Shown here piece after piece: positions 45,151 to 54,506 of a stretch of DNA of 64,000 bases; within the stretch, counting starts at the first letter, position 1; every line of letters begins with the position of its first letter. The stretch is taken from positions 62,001 through 126,000 of the forward strand of contig NZ_QICI01000013.1 of NCBI RefSeq assembly GCF_004119445.1, written 5' to 3'. The position numbers were made by a program, and so were the translations under genes. The DNA is from Chryseobacterium sp. CH21 (GTDB lineage Bacteria > Bacteroidota > Bacteroidia > Flavobacteriales > Weeksellaceae). The notes below the pieces were generated by a model. That model saw nothing but the letters and a program-made list of their open reading frames with translations. It searched no databases and was not told the origin of the DNA.

Positions 45151-45963
45151 ATGGGACTCATTGCTGCACTTCCGGACATTGATAAAGACGACAAAAGTGT
45201 ATTTGTCATGCACGAAAAATCAGAAAAGCTGATTCCTTTTCATAAACACACCAAAGGACAGTTGAGCTATGTAGAGGGTGGTATTGCTTACATTACCATC
45301 GATAATAGAACTTATGTAGTGCCAGCCAGGCACTTCTTCTGGATTCCTCAGGGGATGGAACATATTTTAGAGATTGGATATACCGCCACTGTCCTGAGAT
45401 CGCTTTATTTTTATGCTCACGATGATACCACAGATCTCTTTTACAGCCGGCTGGGAATTTATCCGGCATCCGAGCTTCTGATCCAGATGATCAAATATTC
45501 TGAAATCTGGGATGAAAAACACGTAACCGCAAAAGATGAAAACTTTGAATTTTTAGTGGCGTTAAAAAAAATTCTCCCAAAAACTCACAAACAGCCATTA
45601 CCCATCATTCTCCCCGCCACCCACAACAAGCAGATGATGAAAATTGTATCTTATCTGGAATGGAATATCGGAGAAAAACTAACTTTAGCCAGTGTCAGCA
45701 GCAAGTTTGGATTGAGTGAACGCTCTCTGTCACGACTTTTCAAAGCGGATATGGATATTTCTTTTCTTCAGTATCTGAAAACCTTGAGAATCATCAAAGC
45801 CATTGAATTGCTTTTAAATACAGACAAACCCATCAATGAAATTGCTGATGACGTAGGTTACAGCTCTATCAGCGCATTCAGTGATACCTTTCATGAGTTT
45901 ACCCGTTCCAGACCGTCAGATTTAAGAAAGAGCAATAAAGTGACCCAAAATATAATGGGTTAA
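45151..45963 (+). CDS. AraC family regulator with cupin sensor, efflux-linked
   Basis: A 270-residue regulator from ATG 45151. The N-terminal cupin half (PFHKHTKGQLSYVEGGIAYITIDNRTYVVPARHFFWIPQGMEH, about 29-71) is the AraC_binding-type ligand pocket. The C-terminal HTH has LASVSSKFGLSERSLSRLFKADMDISFLQYLKTLRI and INEIADDVGYSSISAFSDTFHEFTRSRPSDLR. It is divergent from the TolC-HlyD-MFS operon with 131 bp between starts and is the likely local activator of it. Confidence 0.92.
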   Translation: MGLIAALPDIDKDDKSVFVMHEKSEKLIPFHKHTKGQLSYVEGGIAYITIDNRTYVVPARHFFWIPQGMEHILEIGYTATVLRSLYFYAHDDTTDLFYSRLGIYPASELLIQMIKYSEIWDEKHVTAKDENFEFLVALKKILPKTHKQPLPIILPATHNKQMMKIVSYLEWNIGEKLTLASVSSKFGLSERSLSRLFKADMDISFLQYLKTLRIIKAIELLLNTDKPINEIADDVGYSSISAFSDTFHEFTRSRPSDLRKSNKVTQNIMG

Positions 45964-45997
45964 GCAATTTACAGATGATCTTCATCAGATTCAAAAA

Positions 45998-46023
45998 AAT
46001 AAAAGACATATTTATCTTTTATT
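45998..46023. promoter_or_regulatory. Rrf2-operon palindrome, site 1
   Basis: AATAAAAGA-N8-TCTTTTATT, a perfect 9-8-9 inverted repeat. It ends 13 bp before the -7 box TATCTTTG (46037-46044) of the Rrf2 gene, a position suited to repression. Confidence 0.7.
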
Positions 46024-46063
46024 AAAAATATCTTTCTATCTTTGTCCCATAAAACTCAGTAAA

Positions 46064-46495
46064 ATGTTTTCAAAAACTTGTGAATATGCTTTAAGAGCTT
46101 TGATCTATATCGCCCAGCAGTCTAAAAATGACAGCAGGGTCGGGATTAAGGATATTTCAAAAAGTATTCATTCACCAGAACATTTTATTGCTAAAATTTT
46201 GCAGGATCTGAGCAGAAAAGGTTTTGTACAATCTGCCAAAGGTCCAAACGGAGGCTTTTACATGGATCAGAAAAACCTGAATACTTCCATTGCTGATATT
46301 GTAAAAGAAATTGACGGAGATAAACTTTTCACCGGTTGCGGACTTGGGCTTGATCAGTGTTCAGAAATACATCCGTGCCCGCTTCATGATCAATTCAAAA
46401 GCATTCGACAGGATCTGCGTATCATGCTTGAAACTTCAAAAATTCAAATGTTTGTCGATAATCTGGACTTACAGCTTACTCATTTGAGGGCTTAA
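46064..46495 (+). CDS. Rrf2 family regulator, NsrR-like with three cysteines
   Basis: A 143-residue Rrf2 regulator. The N-terminal winged helix has MFSKTCEYALRALIYIAQQ and IHSPEHFIAKILQDLSRKGFVQSAKGPNGGFYM (about 36-67). Cys92, Cys99 and Cys105 (GCGLGLDQCSEIHPC) give C-x6-C-x5-C, the ligand spacing class of Fe-S Rrf2 proteins such as NsrR and IscR. It is followed by NO-defence genes, so an NO-sensing NsrR-type role is the best reading. It is likely autoregulated through the palindrome upstream. The exact paralogue is inferred from context. Confidence 0.9.
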   Translation: MFSKTCEYALRALIYIAQQSKNDSRVGIKDISKSIHSPEHFIAKILQDLSRKGFVQSAKGPNGGFYMDQKNLNTSIADIVKEIDGDKLFTGCGLGLDQCSEIHPCPLHDQFKSIRQDLRIMLETSKIQMFVDNLDLQLTHLRA

Positions 46496-46508
46496 AAAAA
46501 TTTACACA

Positions 46509-46534
46509 AATAAAAGATAAAAAGATCTTTTAAT
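46509..46534. promoter_or_regulatory. Rrf2-operon palindrome, site 2
   Basis: AATAAAAGA-N8-TCTTTTAAT: the same arms and the same 8-base spacer as site 1, one mismatch. It ends 15 bp before the membrane-protein gene. Confidence 0.7.
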
Positions 46535-46549
46535 ATTAAATAACTAACA

Positions 46550-47002
46550 ATGAAATTATATCTTAAAAATCCTTTTGTATTGATGCTGCTCTGTCTGATG
46601 ACGGGAATGTTGATAACCATCAGCTTTTTGGAGACCCCACTGAAGTTTCAGGTTCCGGGAATCACCCTTCCGACAGCATTAGGATTGGGAAAACTCATGT
46701 TTGGACTCTCTTCAAAAATACAATGGGGATTTCTTATTGCAATACTCGTTCTAATGCTCATCAGCCGAAGAAATTATAAGAAAGTTGATTTTATAATTCT
46801 GGTCATCTTATTTTTATTACTTGCTTTAGAACAGTTCTGGTTGCTGCCTGTATTGGATTCCAGGGTCGATCTACTTTCAGCAGGCAAAGCATTATCTCCT
46901 ACTCCATTGCACGACTATTTTATTTATACCGAAACGGCAAAAGCATTTTTACTTATAACAGCTATTACTTTACAATTCAATAACAAACACGATTCATTAT
47001 GA
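46550..47002 (+). CDS. Four-span membrane protein in the NO-defence operon
   Basis: A 150-residue protein with four hydrophobic spans (about 9-29, 58-80, 84-105, 127-145), separated by short loops. No family is recognised. It overlaps the cytochrome c gene by 4 bp, so they are translationally coupled. A role with the membrane-bound NO reductase or the cytochrome is plausible from the context only. Confidence 0.75.
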   Translation: MKLYLKNPFVLMLLCLMTGMLITISFLETPLKFQVPGITLPTALGLGKLMFGLSSKIQWGFLIAILVLMLISRRNYKKVDFIILVILFLLLALEQFWLLPVLDSRVDLLSAGKALSPTPLHDYFIYTETAKAFLLITAITLQFNNKHDSL

Positions 47003-47427
47003 AAGCACTTATTCTAAATACCACAAAAGCAATAGTTTTAGCTACAACATTATTTTCCTGTTCCAAAACAGAAACTACTCCTATCCCACAGGTTGAGCCT
47101 TATTCTGCACAACAAAATATTGAGCCACAGCCAGTAGAAAAAGCTCCTGAAGTTTCAGTTTCCACAGATGCTTCGAAACATGAAGGATTGAAATTAATTG
47201 AAGGAACAGATTGTCTTACCTGTCATAAAATAGATTCAAAACTAATAGGTCCATCCTACCAGGAAGTTGCAGCAAAATATACGGATGCAGATCTTGATAT
47301 GCTGGCTCAAAAAATCATTGACGGTGGTAAAGGCAATTGGGGAGAAATTCCCATGACTCCTCATACAGGACTGAGTAAAGAGAATGTCAGACAGATGGTA
47401 AAATATATTTTATCACTCAAAAAGTAA
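46999..47427 (+). CDS. c-type cytochrome, lipoprotein
   Basis: A 142-residue class I cytochrome c. The signal ends TTLFSC, a plausible lipobox at Cys21. A Pro/Glu-rich linker of about 40 residues follows. The haem site is Cys72-x2-Cys75-His76 (DCLTCHK), with IPMTPHTGLSKENVRQMVKYILSL supplying the distal Met, as in c551-type cytochromes. Anchored at the membrane face, it could carry electrons for NO reduction, although the quinol-type reductase downstream does not strictly need it. Confidence 0.9.
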   Translation: MKALILNTTKAIVLATTLFSCSKTETTPIPQVEPYSAQQNIEPQPVEKAPEVSVSTDASKHEGLKLIEGTDCLTCHKIDSKLIGPSYQEVAAKYTDADLDMLAQKIIDGGKGNWGEIPMTPHTGLSKENVRQMVKYILSLKK

Positions 47428-47444
47428 ATAAAAAAATTTAAAAT

Positions 47445-47470
47445 AATAAAAGACAAAAAAGTATTATATT
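47445..47470. promoter_or_regulatory. Rrf2-operon palindrome, site 3 (degenerate)
   Basis: AATAAAAGA-N8-TATTATATT: left arm identical to sites 1 and 2, right arm with two mismatches, same spacer. It abuts the ric start codon at 47471. Confidence 0.5.
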
Positions 47471-48196
47471 ATGAATACAAAAACAGACTTTATAGGAAAT
47501 ATGGTTGCTGAAGATTTCAGAACAGCCGCAATTTTTAAAAGACATGGTATTGATTTCTGCTGTAAAGGCGGAAGAACCATTGAAGAAGCTTGCAGTAATA
47601 AGAAACTTATTCCTGAAAAGATTTATGAAGAACTGGAAGCCCTTCCAAAAAATGAAGGTTCTGCAATAGACTTCAACAGCTGGCCACTAGATCTTCTGAC
47701 AGATTATATTGAGAAAACCCACCATCGTTATGTAGAAGAAAAAACATCCGTTTTGCAGGCATTTCTTGATAAACTTTGTAAAGTTCACGGAGGCAGACAT
47801 CCTGAACTGTTTGAAGTCAATTCTCTGTTTAACGAATCGGCACATGATCTGGCCGCTCACATGAAAAAAGAAGAACTCATTCTGTTCCCGTTTGTAAAAA
47901 ATATGGTGAAAGCTAAAATCTCCGGAACCTCCCTTCCAAAGACTCATTTCGGAACTGTAGAGAATCCTGTTCATATGATGGAACATGATCACACCATAGA
48001 AGGAGACCGTTTCAGAAGAATTGCGGAAATCACCAATGAATTTCTACCTCCTGCAGATGCCTGCAACACCTATAAAGTAGCTTTTGCCATGCTTCAGGAC
48101 TTCGAAAATGATTTGCATAAGCATATTCACCTTGAAAATAATATCCTTTTCCCAAAAGCTATCCGACTGGAAAAAGAATTTGCCGTTGAATCTTAA
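47471..48196 (+). CDS. ric: Iron-sulfur cluster repair di-iron protein (RIC/ScdA/YtfE)
   Basis: A 241-residue RIC protein. The N-terminal ScdA domain (DUF542) is AEDFRTAAIFKRHGIDFCCKGGRTIEEAC (about 13-41). The hemerythrin-like di-iron domain follows, with histidines in THHRYVEE, VHGGRHPEL, AAHMKKEELILFPF, MMEHDHTIEGDRFRRI and LHKHIHLENNILFPKA. It repairs Fe-S clusters damaged by NO or oxidation and can release NO. Its place between the cytochrome and NO reductase genes fits a nitrosative-stress operon. Confidence 0.95.
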   Translation: MNTKTDFIGNMVAEDFRTAAIFKRHGIDFCCKGGRTIEEACSNKKLIPEKIYEELEALPKNEGSAIDFNSWPLDLLTDYIEKTHHRYVEEKTSVLQAFLDKLCKVHGGRHPELFEVNSLFNESAHDLAAHMKKEELILFPFVKNMVKAKISGTSLPKTHFGTVENPVHMMEHDHTIEGDRFRRIAEITNEFLPPADACNTYKVAFAMLQDFENDLHKHIHLENNILFPKAIRLEKEFAVES

Positions 48197-48209
48197 AAAT
48201 TAATACAGA

Positions 48210-50459
48210 ATGACACCTAAAAAACTTTGGATATGGCTTGCTGTAGTAATGGTTGCTTCGTTTGCTGTATTGATCTTCTATGGAACTGAAATTTACAGAA
48301 AAATCCCACCCATCCCGGATAAAATCGTAAGCACAGACGGAACCGTGATGGCTACCGCACAGGATATTAAAGACGGACAAAACGTATGGCAGTCTATTGG
48401 CGGGCAAACGGTAGGAAGTATCTGGGGACATGGTGCCTATATTGCTCCGGACTGGACTGCCGATTATCTTCATCGGGAATCTGTTCTCCTGCTTGATAAA
48501 CTGGCCAAAAAAGACGGAAAAGTGTATAAAGATCTTCCGGATGAAGAACAGGCTAAATATCAGGTATTGCTGAAAAAAGAACTTCGTACCAATACTTTTA
48601 ATGAAAGCAAAAATGAAATTGTTTTCTCTCCTGAACGGGCTGAAGTGCAGAAACAGCTTGCACAGTACTATTCAAAATTATTTATGAATGATACTTCCAT
48701 GGCGAAACTCCGTGATCAGTACGCTATTCCTGAGAATACCATCAAAGATACTGGAAGAATGGCCAAAATGAATGCATTCTTTGCATGGAGCACTTGGGTC
48801 TGCATCACAGAAAGACCGGGAGATGATGTGACCTATACCAATAACTGGCCGCATGATGAATCTATAGGAAATGTTCCTCCGCCTTCATTGCATTTATGGT
48901 CGGGATTCAGCATTTTACTTTTATTAGGGAGTGTAGGTCTTTTGGTATTTTATCATGCCCGAAACAAAGAAGAAGAAGAAGAGATCAGCGAAGCGCTTCC
49001 ACACGAAGATCCTCTGCGAAATATGAAGCCCACCCCTTCTATGAAAGCTACATTGAAATATATTTGGGTGGTTGCCTTGCTGATTCTTGTACAAATGCTT
49101 GCCGGAGTCGTTACAGCGCATTACGGTGTGGAAGGAAGCGGATTTTATGGTATTCCTTTGGATCAGTTTTTACCACAATCGGTTTCCAGAAGCTGGCATG
49201 TGCAGCTCGCGATATTCTGGATTGCGACCTCTTGGCTGGCAACAGGTCTGTATATTGCTCCGGCTGTTTCAGGATATGAGCCGAAATATCAGAAACTGGG
49301 TGTGAATGTATTATTCGGAGCCTTACTGATTGTTGTACTGGGATCTTTAACCGGGCAATGGCTTGGTGTGATGCAAAAGCTTGGTCTGGTAGATAATTTT
49401 CTTTGGGGGCATCAGGGATATGAATATGTAGAACTGGGAAGAGTGTGGCAGATCTTACTGCTTATCGGGCTTATTCTTTGGTTGATTTTAATGGTAAGAG
49501 CGCTACTTCCTGCTTTAAAACGAAAAGATGGAGACCGTCATTTGCTGATACTTTTTACGTTATCATCCGTAGCCATTGCCTTATTTTATGGTGCAGGCTT
49601 GATGTATGGAAGACAAACTCACATGGCCATTGCCGAATATTGGAGATGGTGGGTGGTTCACCTTTGGGTAGAAGGCTTTTTTGAAGTATTCGCAACGGTA
49701 GTAGCTGCATTTTTATTTACAAGACTCGGATTATTAAGACTAAAATCTGCTACAAATGCCGTTTTATTCTCTACCATTATCTTTCTTGGCGGAGGAATTT
49801 TGGGAACATTTCACCATCTATATTTCAGTGCTACACCAACCGCCGTACTGGCATTGGGAGCCACTTTCAGTGCTCTGGAAATCGTACCGCTTGTGCTGAT
49901 AGGTTACGAAGCATACCAGAATTACCAACTGAGCAAATCAACCCCATGGATTCAGGCTTACAAATGGCCTATCTATTGTTTCATTGCCATGTGTTTCTGG
50001 AATTTCCTTGGTGCAGGGATCTTTGGATTTGCAATTAACCCTCCTATTGCATTGTATTATATTCAAGGACTGAATACCACTGCGGTACATGGCCATGCGG
50101 CTTTATTCGGAGTGTATGGAATTCTTGGGATCGGATTAATGATGTTTGTTTTGCGCGGGCTTTATCCTGACCGACAGTGGAATGATAAATTAATAGGCTG
50201 GGCTTTCTGGATGATCAATATCGGATTGCTGGTGATGGTCACCATCAGCCTTCTTCCTATAGGAATTATGCAGTCTGTGGCCTCTATAAAAGAAGGTTAC
50301 TGGTATGCGCGTTCTGCAGAATTTATGCAGACGGATATCATGCATTTTCTGAGATGGATGCGGGTACCGGGAGATATTTTACTGGCTGCCGGCGAACTGC
50401 TTTTAGTGATTTTCATTATCGGACTAAAATTTGGCTGGTCGCTAAAAGAAAAACGATAG
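48210..50459 (+). CDS. norB: Quinol-dependent nitric oxide reductase (qNOR, NorB/NorZ)
   Basis: A 749-residue single-subunit NO reductase. The extended N-terminus with a periplasmic globular part (residues about 35-220) and 14 spans identify the quinol type, 2 NO to N2O. Haem/iron ligand regions are SWHVQLAIFW, EYWRWWVVHLWVEGFFEVF (with the key Glu), GTFHHLYFSATPT (two His), and TTAVHGHAALFGVYG (HxH). It starts 13 bp after ric. Because no other denitrification genes are in the window, it probably serves NO detoxification. Confidence 0.96.
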   Translation: MTPKKLWIWLAVVMVASFAVLIFYGTEIYRKIPPIPDKIVSTDGTVMATAQDIKDGQNVWQSIGGQTVGSIWGHGAYIAPDWTADYLHRESVLLLDKLAKKDGKVYKDLPDEEQAKYQVLLKKELRTNTFNESKNEIVFSPERAEVQKQLAQYYSKLFMNDTSMAKLRDQYAIPENTIKDTGRMAKMNAFFAWSTWVCITERPGDDVTYTNNWPHDESIGNVPPPSLHLWSGFSILLLLGSVGLLVFYHARNKEEEEEISEALPHEDPLRNMKPTPSMKATLKYIWVVALLILVQMLAGVVTAHYGVEGSGFYGIPLDQFLPQSVSRSWHVQLAIFWIATSWLATGLYIAPAVSGYEPKYQKLGVNVLFGALLIVVLGSLTGQWLGVMQKLGLVDNFLWGHQGYEYVELGRVWQILLLIGLILWLILMVRALLPALKRKDGDRHLLILFTLSSVAIALFYGAGLMYGRQTHMAIAEYWRWWVVHLWVEGFFEVFATVVAAFLFTRLGLLRLKSATNAVLFSTIIFLGGGILGTFHHLYFSATPTAVLALGATFSALEIVPLVLIGYEAYQNYQLSKSTPWIQAYKWPIYCFIAMCFWNFLGAGIFGFAINPPIALYYIQGLNTTAVHGHAALFGVYGILGIGLMMFVLRGLYPDRQWNDKLIGWAFWMINIGLLVMVTISLLPIGIMQSVASIKEGYWYARSAEFMQTDIMHFLRWMRVPGDILLAAGELLLVIFIIGLKFGWSLKEKR

Positions 50460-50529
50460 TAGAATTATTTAAACCTCCTAGACTTTTGAATTTATGAGGT
50501 TTGATTATCATTTAATTACTTTAATTTTT

Positions 50530-50696
50530 AACGCAAAGGAATATTGTCATTGTCTTTATTTTAAGGATGCCAAGATGAGCGACTTTGTTGCAGATGAAGC
50601 TTTATGGTAATGCATTCGCCTAAGAATGATCAATGAAACTGATCAAACCTCTTTACTCCCTCAATAGATAGAATCAAGCATTTAATTCTTTGCGTT
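50530..50696. repeat. Palindrome-ended noncoding element, family B copy 2
   Basis: Ends AACGCAAAG (50530-50538) and CTTTGCGTT (50688-50696) are the same as those of 11388-11552. It lies in the 303-bp gap between the convergent NO-reductase and DUF2723 genes, upstream of their shared terminator. Confidence 0.6.
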
Positions 50697-50718
50697 TATA
50701 AAAAGTTCCATTTAGATT

Positions 50719-50754
50719 AAAAAAGCCTTTAAATTCAATATTTAAAGGCTTTTA
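50719..50754. terminator. Bidirectional terminator between norB and DUF2723
   Basis: AAAAGCCTTTAAA (50721-50733) and TTTAAAGGCTTTT (50741-50753) are perfect complements, with A- and T-rich flanks on both sides, serving both convergent genes. Confidence 0.85.
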
Positions 50755-50762
50755 TTTTAGAT

Positions 50763-53700
50763 TTATTGTGTTGCTTTCATCATGGCATTGGTAATTTCAA
50801 GTTCTTTATTTCTGGAATAGTTGGAATCAAAAGGCTCCATCACATTGAATAAATACTGATAGAAAGGAGCAATCTGACGAACATTTTCAGCTTCTTTAAC
50901 TGCTTTTTCTTTACCCATCTGCTGAAGCCCCTTTATAAAAACACTGAATTTTTTGTCAATTGGCTCCATTGATTTTAAGAGGTAAGCATGCGCTTTTTCG
51001 TTCTGTCCTAAAGTTTTGTAAGCATCTGTAACGGCTGAAACCACCAGAGCATATTCCATTGGTTTTGACCTCATCTGTCTTTTAGCTGCTGCTTTAAATG
51101 AAGGAGAAAGGTTCTGGTAATAATCATATTCTTCAAATATTCCTTTTTTGAGCATTTCAGCCAGCTGAAGACCTTTCTGTTCCTTTCCTGCAACAATATA
51201 TCCGGTAACCATTGCACTTAATGAACGCGGATCGTTATATTTTTCCACAGGAATTTCATTGACAGCAAGATCCAGTAATTCTAATGCTTTAGCTTTCTGC
51301 CCGTTTGCCACAAGTGCAGATACAGCTCTGCTCACAGACATTCTGTAACTCATAATATTAGATGTAGCCGTTTCATCATAATAAATACTCTGATCTTTAA
51401 AATTTCCCCATCTGAAGTTTTTCACCACCTGATAAAGAGAATTGGCATCTACCCTTCCTTTGTCTCCATCCGGTTTCTGAGGAGTGTGAATAGGAACCAG
51501 TCTGTAGCTGAAACCGTCAAATTGAAGATAATCATCCAGATAGAAAATATTTTCGCTATCATACATTCCGCCTGAAGAGAAATTGATTGAACGCTTCCAA
51601 TCGAAATTGGCCAGCATATCGAGCATCATCATGTTACTTTTGTAAAGTAAACTGGCTTCATAATTAATCATGATCTCATCTACAGTGTTTGGAAGATCAG
51701 CTTTATTAATAATTCCGGATTTCACGGCATTTTCTTTATTTACAGGAAGTATAAATTTACTCACCGGAAGAATATTATATTTTTCATATTTTTCTCCAAC
51801 GTACATCTTCAGCAACTCATCTTTTTCGGGTGACTTTAATTTCAGGAATTTCATAGCATCCTTCAGTGTCAGTGAATCCTGAGTCAGGTATTTTCTGAAC
51901 TCCTGAAAAGCAGTATCTGGTGCTCCCTGCTCTTTCAACATTTGGAAAATCTGTTCCCAATTTTGTTTTGTCATCAGATATACTGCATCATTTACACCTT
52001 CTCTATATTCTTCATGGGTCAATTCTCCCGGAATTCCCATCGCATTATATGTTCTTCTTTTTACCTGATCAATATTCCATGGAGTAGCTAAAAGGGTAAA
52101 GTTGACCGTTTTCACATCATCCCTGAATCTTTCCGTTTCCTGAATGCCCCATACCGGAAAAGTATCATTGTCACCATAAATGAACATAATATCATCTTTA
52201 GGCAGCGAACGTAAGAATGAGTATGCATAATCACGGGCTGCTGTCTTCTTGCTTCTGTCATGTGAAGTGTAATTCTGGAACCCCATCATCAAAGGAATTC
52301 CTAATAAAACGAGTCCCAAAACAATATTAGCGGCATTGGATTTAACCTTCGTCTGAATTAACCAAAGTATGGCTCCCGATCCCAAACCGATCCAGATGGC
52401 AAAGGCATAAAATGAACCTACCATGGCATAATCTCTTTCCCTTACTTCAAACGGCTTTACTCCGGTATAGAAAACAATTCCCATGCTTGTCAGAATAAAC
52501 AGAGAAAGTATTGCATAAAATCTTCCGAAATCTTTGTTCAGCTGGAAAAAGAAACCAATCAAACCCAAAATCAATGGCAAAAAGAAAAACTTTACGGTAC
52601 TTTCATTTTTAAACTTAGCAGGCATGTGATCCTGATCCCCCAGTAATGCATTATCAATAAAAGAAAAGCCTGAGATCCAGTTACCATTGGTATTCTCCAT
52701 ATGCCCCTGAAGATCATTTTGTCTCCCTACAAAGTTCCACATCAGGTATCTTACAAAATAATATCCATTCTGAAAGGAGAAAAAATAATCCATATTCTGA
52801 GCCAAAGAAGGACGTTTTACCCTGATAATATCATAAGGCTTTACCTTCAGATAATCTTCTGCAGTGATGGAATCTCCTTCATATTTTGCCCTCAGTTCTT
52901 CAAAAATCCTTTTGGCTTCCGGATTGTCTGCAACTTCTGCGTTATCATAATTAAAGGTAAAATCAGGAGCTCCGTATAAAGCAATATAATTTGCCATCAC
53001 TTCTTTATCTTCATTGAACATTCTCGGCATGAAGCTGATATGAGATTTATTAAAAACATAGTTGAATCTTTCTCCGGTCTTTCTGTAGGTCCCGGTTTTT
53101 TCATCTTTTTCGTAGATATCCCCGGTGATGTCTCTTTTATAATTCCCTTCTTCATCCTTTTCCAGTCCGTTATTGTCTAGAAATGCAGTGTAGTTCTGTC
53201 CGTAAATGGTTGGCCAGTCGCCATATTGCACTCTGTTATAATAATCTCTCATACCAATAGCTGTATCCGGATCATTAAGGTTCATCGGTGGATTGGCATT
53301 CGCTCTTATCGGAATCACCAGCCAGCATGAGAATCCAATGATCATATAAACAAGAGATAAAACTATAGTCTGGTATACCTGTTTTTTAGTTTTTCTGGCA
53401 TATTTAATCAATAGATAACCGATTACTGACATAAGAATAAATGCAGCAATAGTCCCTGAATGGAAAGGCAGCCCCAATCCGTTCACAAAGAAAATTTCAA
53501 GCTTTCCGAACATCGTCATGATCAAAGGGAAAATCATCTTGAATACGAAAGCAAGGATTCCCAATGTAACCAAATTCGCCACGATAAAACTCTTCCACGA
53601 AAAAGTATAGTTTCTGGCATAATACACCAGGCATATCGCCGGGATAGCGAGCATGCACATCATATGTACCCCCACAGAAAGCCCGATGATAAAGAAAATA

Positions 53701-54245
53701 AGAATAATCCACCGTTCGCTGTCAGCTGCTTTATATTCGTTTTCCCATTTAGTGATAAGCCATACCAATAGCGCAATAAACATAGAAGCCATTGAATACA
53801 CCTCCCCTTCTACGGCCGAAAACCAAAATGTATCTGAAAATGTAAAGCATAAAGCACCCATCACTCCGGCAAAAAGAACTGAGACCTCCTGATGCTTTGT
53901 AATTTCTTTAACATCTTTATGTAAAAGCCTTCTTAAAAAATGGGTAATCGTCCAGAACAAAAACAAAATGGTAAATGCACTGAATAATGCAGACATAGCA
54001 TTGATCACAATGGAATAATTTTCAGCATTTCCTAACGCAAAAATACTTGCTACAGCACCCACAATCTGAAATAAAGCCGCTCCCGGGGCATGGGTTACCT
54101 CAAGTTTCACAGCTGAAGAGATATATTCTCCGCAGTCCCAAAAACTCAGGGAATGTTCTATCGTTGAAAGATAAGTAATAAGCGCAATAGCGAAAAGGAA
54201 CCATCCCAGTACGGTGTTCCACTTTTTAAAAGACCAGTTTTTCAT
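50763..54245 (-). CDS. DUF2723 protein (GT-C-type protein O-glycosyltransferase candidate)
   Basis: An 1160-residue protein with about 12 N-terminal membrane spans and a large soluble C-terminal part with TPR-like helices (VANGQKAKALELLDLAVNEIP; DAYKTLGQNEKAHAYLLKS). The first loop, STIEHSLSFWDCGEYISSAVKLEVTHAPGAALFQ, with acidic D/E residues, is the DUF2723 hallmark and resembles the catalytic loop of GT-C glycosyltransferases. In Bacteroidetes this family is linked to O-mannosylation of secreted proteins. Activity is inferred. It has normal length for the family (about 1000-1200). Confidence 0.92.
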   Translation of the reverse strand: MKNWSFKKWNTVLGWFLFAIALITYLSTIEHSLSFWDCGEYISSAVKLEVTHAPGAALFQIVGAVASIFALGNAENYSIVINAMSALFSAFTILFLFWTITHFLRRLLHKDVKEITKHQEVSVLFAGVMGALCFTFSDTFWFSAVEGEVYSMASMFIALLVWLITKWENEYKAADSERWIILIFFIIGLSVGVHMMCMLAIPAICLVYYARNYTFSWKSFIVANLVTLGILAFVFKMIFPLIMTMFGKLEIFFVNGLGLPFHSGTIAAFILMSVIGYLLIKYARKTKKQVYQTIVLSLVYMIIGFSCWLVIPIRANANPPMNLNDPDTAIGMRDYYNRVQYGDWPTIYGQNYTAFLDNNGLEKDEEGNYKRDITGDIYEKDEKTGTYRKTGERFNYVFNKSHISFMPRMFNEDKEVMANYIALYGAPDFTFNYDNAEVADNPEAKRIFEELRAKYEGDSITAEDYLKVKPYDIIRVKRPSLAQNMDYFFSFQNGYYFVRYLMWNFVGRQNDLQGHMENTNGNWISGFSFIDNALLGDQDHMPAKFKNESTVKFFFLPLILGLIGFFFQLNKDFGRFYAILSLFILTSMGIVFYTGVKPFEVRERDYAMVGSFYAFAIWIGLGSGAILWLIQTKVKSNAANIVLGLVLLGIPLMMGFQNYTSHDRSKKTAARDYAYSFLRSLPKDDIMFIYGDNDTFPVWGIQETERFRDDVKTVNFTLLATPWNIDQVKRRTYNAMGIPGELTHEEYREGVNDAVYLMTKQNWEQIFQMLKEQGAPDTAFQEFRKYLTQDSLTLKDAMKFLKLKSPEKDELLKMYVGEKYEKYNILPVSKFILPVNKENAVKSGIINKADLPNTVDEIMINYEASLLYKSNMMMLDMLANFDWKRSINFSSGGMYDSENIFYLDDYLQFDGFSYRLVPIHTPQKPDGDKGRVDANSLYQVVKNFRWGNFKDQSIYYDETATSNIMSYRMSVSRAVSALVANGQKAKALELLDLAVNEIPVEKYNDPRSLSAMVTGYIVAGKEQKGLQLAEMLKKGIFEEYDYYQNLSPSFKAAAKRQMRSKPMEYALVVSAVTDAYKTLGQNEKAHAYLLKSMEPIDKKFSVFIKGLQQMGKEKAVKEAENVRQIAPFYQYLFNVMEPFDSNYSRNKELEITNAMMKATQ

Positions 54246-54314
54246 ATCATATTTTCCAATATGTATATGACAATTGGAGGAAAGGATTTATTACATGAAC
54301 GTATTTTATTACAC

Positions 54315-54476
54315 AACCACAAAAGTCACAGAAGCCTTAGCTTAGTTTAATTAAGTTTAAGAAGTATGTTGTAAAAAAGCACTTGTAAGCAGAAAATCAA
54401 AGATTTTCATAAGCTTAAGTATATTTTAATATATAAAGTTGAGAGTTCAGAAATAGGTTTAAAAACTTTTGTGGTT
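54315..54476. repeat. Palindrome-ended noncoding element, family C
   Basis: A perfect 12-bp inverted pair, AACCACAAAAGT (54315-54326) and ACTTTTGTGGTT (54465-54476), bounds about 138 bp without ORF, containing further AAGCTTAAGTAT-like partial inverted repeats. It fills the DUF2723/SDR gap. Confidence 0.65.
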
Positions 54477-54506
54477 TAAAAAGTATTTATTTCTTAAATA
54501 GTAGTT

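Noticed and set aside
48210-50459. Cytochrome c oxidase or cNOR subunit for the NO reductase
   Set aside because: The long N-terminal globular extension and single-subunit layout without norC indicate the quinol type.
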